Assembly (NCBI RefSeq): GCF_949628265.1
Contig: NC_088786.1
Coordinates: 2,728,001-2,792,000, forward strand
Length of the DNA: 64,000 nucleotides
Source of the DNA: Cloeon dipterum
Lineage: Eukaryota; Arthropoda; Insecta; Ephemeroptera; Baetidae
Direction: 5' to 3'
Shown: one piece after another, positions 24,331-48,412 of the stretch
Numbering within the stretch: position 1 is the stretch's first letter
Layout: the number at the start of each line of letters is the position of its first letter
Notes under the pieces: generated by a model
Database searches by the model: none
What the model saw: only the letters and a program-made list of their open reading frames with translations
What the model was told of the DNA's origin: nothing
Translations under genes and position numbers: made by a program

Positions 24331-27300
24331 AATTTAAAGAGAACTGATTCTGCAAAATCCTTGAGCCGCGATATGATAAGTTTGTCGTTGCTGTGAATGA
24401 ATTTCTTCACTTAAAGAAATTTTACGATACTGATGAATTCTTTGCATATGTAACAAACCTTTGATTTTTAATTGTATTATTGTGTGTGCATTGCAATTGG
24501 GGGGCATATTATTAGAATGTAACATATCTGATGTATATGGCCTCGCCAAAAGTCAATAAAGATTATTATTATTATTGTCAAATGCATGGACTCGTCCCTT
24601 TAGGTTAAGTTTAAGCCAAAATCGAGAACTGTAAATTTTTTAGAAAAGTGGCTACAAAGTTAACAGTCATCATGCTTTTCAAATGGTGGTTTTGAAATCT
24701 TATTTTATTTCACAACAAAGAGTTTCCCTAAAAGGTTTCATACGCGCTGATAGACAGATCTCAACGAGAGAAATCCAAATCTACTAAGCACTGTAAATTT
24801 CAGAATTTTGAAAATTTTGAAATTTCAATGTAGCTAAAGCTCCTTTTTTATTTATTGCAAATTGCAGAACAAATATTTTATTGATCAACTGCTTATTGCG
24901 TCCAAAAATTCAGATTAAAGCCCTGTATCAATTATCAATTTACTTCAAGCTCTCGCAATTCCAGATTCCAACTAATTGAAATGAGGACGCTGACGCGTAT
25001 TGCACGTCAAACAAAAATGCAGTCGGCGAACAATGCGCTGATAAGACATCTAGGCGCTTTTGTTTTGTTTTTTCAATACCAAATTCGCTTGCTATCGCAC
25101 GTTCCGTTTGTTTCGTTGCGCTTGAAACCGAGGACACAGGAAATTGCCAGCCTGTCGGGCGGCCACCACGCATGCAGCCGCAGTGTCGCGCGTTTCGAAA
25201 CTGAAATTCCTGAAATCGCGGCGCCACATGGAAAGAGTTGACGCAACCACAGCCGTAAGTGAATAAATTTAAAGTCCCTTTCCAAGAGACCGAAATACCT
25301 CAAATATCTGAGCGCTCGTAAAATTCTTTCTCTCATTTGACTTTCTAAAATTGCATGAATCAGTCCGACGCAAAGCAGAGGTTTTTTATTTCTTTCTCTC
25401 TCGCTCCCGGGGCAATTAGCGCGCACCTCCCAAAAAGGGTTGCGGCGGTGAGGCAAACGCTAGCTGGATTTTTTATACTCACACACACTCGATTACTTGG
25501 GAGAGTTGCGCGCGCGAGTGAGTGAGGCTGCTTGCTCTCAGATCGACTCTTTGGCTTGCGAAGGTCGACAGCATTCCTGCATCCCAAAGGAGCAACTCTT
25601 TGAAACAAAAAGGGGGGAGGCGCGGGGATCGTTGGTGTGGGTTGATGCTCGTTCGCTCCTTTACATACACGCATGTCTTCCACACACACACACACACAAA
25701 GAGAGCAGGTGAAGGAGCACTCAACTCGTAGCCCAGGTGACTGGCTCTCTCGGACGGACGGACGGACCTGATCCACCCAAATCGGAATAAATTATGCGCC
25801 GGCCCGGTGTCTAGCCAGACTTTTCACCAAGAGTCATTGCACCCTAACATGCGCTGGTCGTACTTGGAAATTCGTGTCAAGCTTCCTCCATTTCAAGTTT
25901 CAATTAATGAGAATAATCGTGGAATGAGTTTAATACGACTCCGAGAAGTCAGCTGACCCCCGGAAGGTCATTTTGGCCAGCATGTTTTCAACTGATACTA
26001 ATTAGAGGTTGGCGAGGCATAATTCAGGGCTACCTGCCGAATGGTATGCGCGAGCCCTTGGGCCCGGGGAAGACCACTTACACACATCCTCCTGTTCAAC
26101 AACACAAGAGAGAACGAATTCCTCCGCTGCCGCATCCTTGGCTTGTTTTTTACTCCCAAAAGCAATTGGCGCCAACAGCGAGATGCTCATGCGGAGAAAC
26201 TTGAGCTCCTTCGCGAGCTGCAAATTCGTAAGCGCCAAATATATCGAGAAAAGAAACCGGGTGCCCGCGGATTGCTCGAGAAACCTTGCATTCCAGCGGT
26301 ACTGCTACATTTGCTACCTTTTAGCGCGGCTGTTTTTCTCGTGCAAAAGAAAAGATCGAGTGCTCTCTGCAGCAGCGCGCGGGCTTATTTATTGCTGCCG
26401 AGAGAGATGCCAAAATCCTTGAGCGCGCTGCCGTTTTGCCCCCGAGCGCAATCACATATATTTCGCCAAACAGATCCACAAAGAGCAGGAATTTCAGCGC
26501 CCGAGTCATTCTGTAGCATTTTTGACAGTGCCAAAAACGATTTCCGAGGCTCGAATTATATAAGATCGCAATTGGTTTTTTGTCTGAATCTAGCAAAAAG
26601 TCTCGCAAGAACGCGGTTTGACTTTTGACCTAAGATCGAGACAGCAGCCAGCGGAAGTGACAAACCTGCACCTGCCTTGTCGCTGTTGTCTGGATCTTAC
26701 GCCCAATCTGAGCACAATTAAACAAACGGGGACTTCTTTTATTGTTTTTAACCTTTTATTGTTAATATCCACAGTGACAAACGACTAACGGAAATGATTG
26801 ACACCATGCATACCATGTTAAGGTTTTGAACTTGAGCACAGATGTGTTCAGTCGGACCTATACTGCCGCTAATAAAAACAATGATGCATTTCTGCGGATT
26901 GCGCCAAGGCCGGTGAAAAATCGTGAGAACATTTCCCATGCAGCTTCTGCGCTCTTGGCGCACATTCTGGTTCAAGGATTGTAAAAATTGAATGGAAAAT
27001 TGTGTAAATATTGTGAGAGGATTGCTTTCTGAAGCACCCAAGGGCTCGTGCCCGCGCACAACTATTCTCACACGCGCGTAATTATGCATGCATGCTCGCC
27101 GCGGCGTCAGGTGGAGCAGAAAGGTGGGGGAGCGAGACGATCTCTGACAAAGAGGTTTATGGCAATATGTATACGTTCTCGTATGACTCGTTTCCAGACA
27201 CTAGGAAATGTTCCATTTGAGCCTGGCGCGGCGTCGAGAGCGCAATAAAAAAGAAACTAATTTATACCTATAGTTATGCGTGCCGCCAGTGGAATGAGGA

Positions 27301-27887
27301 TGTGAGATCTGGATTTTCATCATGCACGATCAGCACGCACTTATCAAGCGTTTGCCACTTACTTCTCGCTATAATTCGGTTTAATAAAATCAAGCAGTTT
27401 TTGCGCAAAAAAATAAATTAACTCGCCCTGTGTGATTTGGTTTTTTGCTTTGTGTGGTAGGACACGCACAAGTGCACACTCGGTCGCTGGCGTTTAGCAT
27501 ACACACTGTATCGATAATTGGCCGCAGATTTCCATTTCTACGCCGCTGATGGCCATTAAATTATGTTTTGGAAAATAAAGATAATGAGCAAAAGTGTTCT
27601 ATGGGCGGTTTCGCGTTTGAGGAAGCCAATTGACACGTTAACAAGACCAATTTTTATATATTTTCCTCGAGTGAAACGAGATCCTCCAGATAAATTAGAT
27701 GGAAGAGTTGGAAATGCAGAATAGAAATTTGATATTTTTAGCTGTGGTCGCGTAGACCAATATAAATGAGATCCACTCCCATGGAAATTTTTGGTGTGCG
27801 GTAAAAATGTTGTGTTGTTTTGTGGGAATATCGCGCTGACAGAATAACAAAACAACGCCTCTGATTTGGTCGGGATGAGCGCTTCTT

Positions 27888-28400
27888 TTATTTACTTTCA
27901 GGGCGAGAGGCTGGTGTCAAATTTCTGCCGAGAATATAACCCACCAAGAAATGAGACGTCCCTGGGCCGTTCAAAACCTGTCTCGTCCAAAGGTCCTGGA
28001 GACGTACCATCTGAAGGATTTTGACCGTACCCTGGTACGTCCCTGAGTCGTATGTGATGGACGAGTCAAATTTGAGACGAGTCGAGTCCGACCAGTTTGG
28101 GACCATTTCGGAACACCCCGGCCCACGCGGCCCGGCTCGACCCCCGCGTCCCAGCTGGGCCCCACAGCCTCTTTGGGCCTTCTAAATGCCTTTAGTGGCC
28201 CATAGGGACTAGTAATGACCCACGATTGGGCTCATTTTCAGCTTGACCGAAATAGACGGAAAAAAGACGTACGGAGGACGTTATTTTACAAGTCAGGAAA
28301 AGTTTGAGACGAGACAGGAAAAAGATGGCTCATGGACGTTTTTCTTGTCTCGTCTCAATCTTGTTCAGAAACTAGTCCAAGATGTCCTTTTCGCGCTAAG
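27888..28400. repeat. GAGACGAG/GACTCGTC-rich repeat block
   Basis: Dense repetition of GACGAGTC, GAGACGAG and TCTCGTC motifs. Several segments, including CCACCAAGAAAT at 27941-27952, appear in reverse complement near 32280-32361, so this block and the 225-bp array look like oppositely oriented relatives. Confidence 0.55.
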
Positions 28401-29474
28401 TTTTAGTTCCCTGCAGAAAATGTGGCCTAAAACCTACACTAAAAATGAGGTTAGCTTGAGAGAAAATCAATTTAAGTTTTAGGTACAAGGTGCTAAGTTT
28501 AATAATTCATAAAAACGTTTACACATAATATTGACAACAGGAGGAAATTTTTCTTTGAGAACCTTTTACATAAGAGCGAACACGACCTTAGACTGCTGTC
28601 GGCGCGGCCACCTGGCAAGCAGCTTTGACGGGGGTCGGAGGTGGCTCAGGTTAGGGAGCGAGGGTTTGGCGGGTTGGACTCCTTGCATGTCACCTCCTTC
28701 AGACCTGAATAAACACAAATTGAATTTATTACACATGGTGACCACGCGGTAAGGAGACACTTCATTAATGTATAACAAAAGTGGGCGTGTAAAATGATTT
28801 TTTACTATATATAGAGAGTGGCAATGTTCTTCATATCATTTATTATCAAAGAAGTTTCTTTTGTACACCGATTAAATGTCGCAAAATTCAAAATTCATGA
28901 CTTTTCCACTTAGATGGAGAGGGAGTGACGCCTAAAAGAACTGTCTCACAAGACTTGATAGTACTATTTTTCCCATTTTATTTGTAATTAAAAAAAAATA
29001 TTGAAATGCTTTATCTTAGAGATCATATTTACTCATGAAGTAGAGTTTACCTATCAATAAAGACAATAATTTATCAATTTCCAGCAGCAAAACATGCAAA
29101 TTGAGCGTTACTTCTGTAATTCTAGCATCTCACTACATAAAATCCAAAATTTTATCGCTTTCTCCCACTATATTAAGGCGGCAAAACTTTTAAAATTAAT
29201 CGTTTGAGTATTTCCTTATGTCAGGGAAGAGCATTGGTAGATACAAAAATTTTATACATCATGTGGGCCAATTACGAATTATTTTAAAAGTAGCCGCCAC
29301 AAACAAAGTGTCTCGCTACCTTGCGGACACCATACTATGCATTATATGCATATTTGAATAGTTAAGATTTATGATTTATTTTTTAATAAGTGTGCATGTT
29401 TTGATTTCTTAAATTACGGACAGGCTTGAAAGTGCAAAGTGTGTAATATGTATATATTACGCATTAGCAGAATT

Positions 29475-29890
29475 AGCTAAATATTCACAATTAGCAGAAT
29501 TGACACCAAAATAAACATGTGCTGTATGATGTAATCTGTGAAATTTATAAGGGAAAAATTACATTGCATGGTATTTGTGTACGAATGTAAAATATTGCGT
29601 GCCGTAAATTCGATTGTCGGCTTTGACATTACATAATCGTGCACTAGGCTAAAATGATGCATGAAAATTTGAGCAACACAACAAGAATTAATTTTTTTAT
29701 ATTATTTAAGCCTAATGCATTATTGTACAGCATAATGTACATAATGTCACAAGCCAAAACAATTGAATTTACTGCATGCATATCCTTTACATTCGCATAC
29801 ATGCATGTAATGCGGTTTTTCCTTGGTAAATCGTGAAGAAAAAAATTATAGATACAGCGCATGTTCGTTCTGGCATCAATTAAAAATTAT
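29475..29890. repeat. Long imperfect inverted repeat (hairpin)
   Basis: Left arm about 29475-29660, right arm about 29695-29890. The arms share, in mirrored order, the 'gcctaatgca' segment, 'aatgtca.aagcc', 'caatcgaatttac', 'tttacattcg', 'catgcaatgtaatttttcc' and 'cagc.catgtt'. The loop is about 35 bp. A transcript across it would fold into a hairpin of roughly 180 pairs with many mismatches. It is either an old foldback element or a hairpin-RNA locus. Confidence 0.65.
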
Positions 29891-30450
29891 GTTAATAATT
29901 AGAAGAGCAATTAACATTAAATACTTGGTGAATTATGTATGTGCATTGTATGTTGTGGTTAATTGTGTTATTATTTTAGTAGTTATTGGATACTATACAA
30001 GAAGCAAGAAATCAAAACAAGAAGTATCTTAAGATACATACTTATTTCAAAATAAACCATGTTAATAAATCATAAAACAAAATACATAGCATCTGTATGT
30101 AATAATAATAATTAATGCACGCTATTGTGGTACTCAAATAAATAATATGCATACATACCGATACATACATACTCTTCAAAATGAAAAATGAATGCATAAT
30201 CATATATATGTATCATATCATACATACATTACTATGTAAGTGCAAGTGAACATGCATGCAAGTATGTATGTATGATACGTCATACCCACACGTAACGGAT
30301 AATATTACATAAATGCCGAAATATTGTGCATTATTTACATACATTAAAATAGATACGTCATACATAAACCTAATTCATGCATGTAGAAAATTACGTTTGA
30401 AAGTCATGCATTCATTTGTCTTACACGATGAAGTTCATGTATGCGTATGT
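29890..30450. repeat. ATGCATAC/TACATACA-rich low-complexity sequence
   Basis: The tetranucleotides TACA and ATGC recur irregularly in both orientations ('gcatacatacc', 'gtatgtatgtatgat', 'tcatacatac'). No coding capacity is seen. Confidence 0.6.
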
Positions 30451-30481
30451 ATCTAAACAGGAAAAAATATCAAAATCTTAC

Positions 30482-30930
30482 CAGAAAATATCACAATGCC
30501 AGGGCCAGGGGTCGCAAGTTTCAGGGCGTTAGTATCATCCGCTAAGCAGCATAACACGAGTTGCATTGTTGTCACGCAAGCCGCGGGCACGGGTCTGTAA
30601 GAAAAATGGGACAAATAATTAATTAATAACAAACAAATCGGCGAAACAGACATTTTGAACTTTGAACCATGAGCGGCGAGAACAAAATAAACAAATAGCA
30701 AGTCCTTACCTGGGGTTATTTGCGGATAAAACAGCTTGTCCTGCATCCTTGGCTTCTTGCTGGCCGACTCGAGGGCGAAAATTCGGCCGAAAATGGGTAA
30801 AATTTGACGAGCCGACATCCAACGGCTTTTCTTTAGCACTCGCGCGGTTTGCCGGCGTCTCCGCATGCTCCGGTCGGCTCGGCTGACTAGTGATAATGAC
30901 TATGACTAACTCTCGTCTACAGCGCAGCAG
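30482..30930 (-). ncRNA. Candidate minus-strand spliced transcript (coding status unclear)
   Basis: Reading the minus strand, a CCAAT box (about 30965) and a TATA-like ATTATAG (about 30988) precede an exon ending CCCCAG|GTAAGG at 30710. An acceptor TTCTTACAG follows and a second exon spans 30594-30482, ending TTCTG|GTAAGA. An ATG at 30866-30864 opens a basic frame starting MRRRRQTARVLKKSR. After splicing the frame stops within exon 2, giving a peptide of about 59 residues with no family resemblance. I therefore lean to a long non-coding RNA or a 5' leader. Further exons would lie below 30480. Confidence 0.3.
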
Positions 30931-31589
30931 CAGCACGCAAGTGAAGTGACACCGGACCGCGCTCATTGGCTCGCTGCAGCTAGTGCTATAATGCGCGTGT
31001 TTTTTCAAAAGTTTCAAAGTTTGAATCACGGCTTCGACTATTCTGGCGAGGTGGCGGGATTTCCGAAGATGAGGAAATAATGCAGCTGCATGCAGCTATC
31101 CTATTTCCGATCTCATTAAATCGATTAAATCTATTACAAAATGGCTGAAATTTACGAAATTTACGCTACTTAAAATTTATAATTCGGCGCGCGTGCCTGC
31201 TTTTTTCTAACCGCGGATGAATCCCGGCGCAGGTTGTGCACCTTCGAAAATTATCTTGGGTGACGAGAGTTTTGGGCCCGACGGACCCGTAAGGACTTCG
31301 CAGGAGCTCCTCGAGTAAATCGCGTTCGACGATGTTTTTTCCCCCGCAAATTTTCACCGCTCGTGCTATCCTCGACCATGACCCCTCATCAGATAGGTCC
31401 TTGGCTCGGCTTCCATGGGCAATACCCTGACAACCTTTCTCAGGGTACCCCAACCTGAGATCGCGTCCGAAGCGTAATTTTGGTGCTTTTTCTGCACTTT
31501 ATTTCATAGTTAGAGATGCAATCATAAAATCACACTATTTTGTCCAAAAATTTCTTCACTTATCACGTTCTAGAGTTGCTAAATTCAAG

Positions 31590-32380
31590 ATGTCAAAATC
31601 TGGACTCGACTCGACTCGACCTTTCCTTGCACCAATTATGAACCACTTTGAAATCATGGGAAATCTCCTTTTTTTATTGACAAACTTAGTTTTTGAACTT
31701 AAAAGGACCAATATCTTACTCTTAGATTTCAAAATTTTAAATCCTAAACTTCAAAATTTTTGAAATGTCCGAAACTAGTCTCGACTTGACTCGTCTTTGA
31801 GCGGACACAGTCGACATGTCCTAAGCTGGACTTGACTTGACTCGACTCGTCCTTGGATGGGTTTGAAACCACTTTTAAATAAAAGGAAATTCACCGTTTT
31901 GATGGTAGAAATTATAGCTTCTTATCACAAGGACCATTTTGACGCCCTCAAATTCAAAATAATTTAATTTTAACCATGATTATTTTCAAATGTCCGAAAT
32001 CGGTCTCGACTTGACTCGTCTCTAATCGGACACAGTCGTAATGTCCTATACTGGACTTGACTTGACTCGACTCGTCCTTGGATGGGTTTGAAACCACTTT
32101 TAAATAAAAGGAAATTAACCGTTTCAATGGTGGAAATTATAGCTACTTCGCAAAAGGACCATTTTGCCGCTCTCAAATTCAAAAAAAAATTAAATCAAAC
32201 CATTATTATTTTCAAATGTCCTTAACTGGTCTTGACTCGACTCATCAATTATTGGACAGGACAAAGAGGACGAGTTTAAGCACCGGATTTGGACCGTCCA
32301 AAACTGGTCCACACCGGTCCGTCCCGTCTGACTCGTCAAAACTTGTCCAATTTCTTGGTGGGAACCTGCTGCTTGACCTG
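31590..32380. repeat. 225-bp tandem repeat array
   Basis: Equivalent positions in successive units are 31771, 31996 and 32222, a period of 225-226 bp. Units share 'atgtccgaaa..ggtctcgacttgactcgtct', 'ggacacagtcg', 'cttggatgggtttgaaacca' and 'aaggaccattttg'. A diverged unit precedes at about 31590 and a truncated one ends near 32380. It resembles a short satellite or the internal repeats of a foldback transposon. Confidence 0.8.
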
Positions 32381-33441
32381 GGCGCGTACGGAAATTTACG
32401 AATCAATTTTAATCAGGCGTGAAAAATAACACCACGACGCACACAAAAAAAATCGTTAATTTCGATTAATTTCAAGCACGAGTTTTATCTACCGGGAGCA
32501 AAAAAGGCGTCGATAATTTCAATTTTCCGTGACACACAAATGCACGCAGGTATGTATTTTTTCCTCCACGCACAATGAACGCTAAGGAATGCACTTATGT
32601 ATTTTTCGAGCCTCTTCGCCCACAGATAAGATAGCACATTATGTGTCCGAGTGAATAGTGCTGTGTTAACGAAAACAACAGCAGGAGTCAAAAATCGTCT
32701 CGCGGCAGTTTGTACTTTTATTGATGAATTCGTTTTAGTACCCTTGAAGCGGGCTTAACAATATAATATTTTCCGCTTTGTCACCAGCCGCAGCTGACAT
32801 TTCTTTGTCACCGAAATTCTTTTGAACCAACCATCCAGATTCTTTTCAAGTAAACTTTTAACCACGGCTAATCTATCTTTCTGCTACACCATTAGAGAGA
32901 TGGCACAAAGCAACCTATTTGAAGAATGTATCCACCTCAGCAGGTTCAAAAATAGCACTGTAAACGTGGAGGAGGAATTCCAAGAGTATATGCTATCATT
33001 ATTATGTTGGTGTTTGTCTTATTATATACACGCTATACGCGTCATTAAATTTATATCCGTGCGCGCATATACTCTGCGGAAAAATATATAATAATGCAGC
33101 TCGTCTCCCCGTTCGAAGTAATGAAATTTATCCTGCGAATAATCGGACGGATGTGTGTGTGTTGCGGGTAAATTTAATGATGATGGATTGTTCAAGTGGC
33201 GGTTGAAAGATTATAATTTGATATTTGCATGCGGAGGATCGGCGGCCATAATGCCGTTTGCACGATGTCTCTGGCAGATTGTAAAAGCACCGGCTGGCCG
33301 ACGCTGCGCGTATATTACCATCGTAAATCCACTTCTGAGAAATTATATGCAATGCGCGCGATTAATTCGCTCTCTCACTGCAGAAATTTATTCACTCTGA
33401 TTCGAAACTTTTCGGGGAATGCGGATGAAGTGCCATTGTTA

Positions 33442-33466
33442 TCGCGCGCGCGCGCGCGCTCGCGCG
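33442..33466. repeat. (CG)n run
   Basis: About ten alternating CG dinucleotides just before the expanded first coding exon. Such runs can adopt Z-DNA. Confidence 0.85.
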
Positions 33467-33617
33467 AGAGAGGTGATTTTTGATAAGGAAGAAAAGCTTG
33501 CTCTCATCAGCACTTTCCACGCAGCAAATACGACAACGCGAGTGACTAACCAACATTCTTGTGGTATTTCACAGGTTGGTGAGCAGGCACCGTGGATGAT
33601 GTAGTTGTGGCGGAAGG

Positions 33618-46791
<13,174 letters not shown>

Positions 46792-48412
46792 CAGTGACTG
46801 GGCCTCAATTGTGAGTTTCAACAAACCGACACTTGCTCAAAACATTAAGATTCATTCCGATTTTCGGGTAATACGTATTTCAAAAATATTTTAAACACGA
46901 CTTTGAAGCCAGTGCGTGCGGAGTTGAAAAGATCGAGTTGTTGGAAACGTTTCTAGTAGAATGTCCGAATCGTTGAAAATTTGGGCTGTGGTTTATTTAT
47001 GCCAGGCTTCGCAATGATTGTGCTAAAACTTAACTTGAATGCTGCGGTGCTATGACTTTAAATGCTTAGTTTGTAGTTAAATGCAACCGGATTTGACGCA
47101 CCAAAAGGTTAAGTGAAAAAATAGATTTATAAATCGTCTGAGTTTGTGTACCAACCCACCGAGTCCAGATGTGCTCCCACAAAGCAGAAACCAATCTTTG
47201 AATCAACTATACGCTCACTCTCTGTCAACCACATTTTTTTTAAGTAATGATCCGCAAAGTACACATCTATCAATTATTTAATTAGGAGATGAAATCTCGT
47301 CATGTTAGCTGTTGAACACGTGCCAGAAATCGATCTTCAAAAATTCAAATACATCATTTTGTGTTCAATGTCAGAGTTATTTATAAATGATTTCGCGCGC
47401 TGTGTAAATATGATGAATTTCTTTTCAAACCCAACCAGATTTTTGTTTTTCTTCAAAGCAGAGAATTAATATGAAATATATTCATATCGTAAAGTATGTG
47501 ATAGTACGCCTATAAAGTAACGGGAAATATAGAGATGCTTTAAAAAAGCAAATTGTATAAAGATGTGAAGTGCTTTTGCAAAATTGAATACGATGATTAT
47601 TTATTCTCAGGGTGCCATTTCCCTTTATTTCTCCAATGAATTTCCACCTCTGCAAGCTCATAAACCAGTCACTAATCGTTGCTCAAATGATTTGTTTGCT
47701 TTTCATGTATTTTATAGAAAAAAAATAAAAACTAACTAACGCGAGTGGTGTGTGATGATTCAGGAATATTTTCATATTCGTGTATGCGAAATCCACTTTC
47801 TGCAAAGGCTTGCATACACAGTCAAATTCAATCATGTGAATGGATTTGTGCGTCCAAGCCTTTCGAAATTCCCAAACTAATTTATAAGAGTTAATAATTG
47901 TGTTCTTTTGGTGTGTCATGTGTTTTTTTCTATCGCCATTCGATCGGGTTTCAATTTCGATGGCATTTACAAGAAATTTTGCTTTTTTGCAATGAGTGGG
48001 TACTGAAAGGCTTTTTATATGAGATATTTCTGTAAAAATAAATCTTTTGTACATAACACACGAGATAAAATGTCGAATAAAAATGAAAAAAAAATAATAC
48101 CAAGTACAGATCAGAGCGTGTCATTTATAGGGATTCTGAAATAAACATCTATTTTCTCCAGACAAAGGGTGAAGTTTAATAACAAGAGAAGAAAATGGCA
48201 GGCAGTATATTGTGAGAAACTTCCATAACCGTAAACTTATCACAACAATTCAGTTTCATACTTATTTTATCAATACTGACCAAGAGGGTAAATGTGTGTT
48301 GTGTGTGTTTAAGTATTATTTCCTAACATTCAGCAAAAGTTTCAAAAATATGCAGCTGTTACAGATAAAGCTGTGTGTCAGATTTTGATATCGATCGAAA
48401 AATTTGTGCTTG
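46792..48412. other. Convergent intergenic region, expanded and SLC3 3' UTRs
   Basis: The two genes run tail to tail. AATAAA on the plus strand at 48076-48081 could end expanded. On the minus strand AATAAA occurs near 47625 and 47600, so if those are used the two transcripts overlap. No coding sequence. Confidence 0.5.

Larger units (their letters stand above)
20761..33574. other. Large gene-poor region between dorsal and expanded
   Basis: I recognise no conserved protein here. It contains diverged repeats (21480-21870, 24130-24330), CA/GT microsatellites, a possible 5' leader exon ending at 22613, a possible minus-strand spliced RNA at about 30480-30930, a long hairpin at 29475-29890, and 225-bp tandem repeats at about 31590-32380. 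Scattered frames of 60-195 codons between 25000 and 27100 have no recognisable domain and coincide with GC-richer islands; the region may hold expanded enhancers or its promoter. Confidence 0.55.

Noticed and set aside
26041-26628. 195-codon frame in the gene-poor region
   Set aside because: Overlaps other long frames on both strands in a locally GC-rich stretch. No domain, no good splice context.
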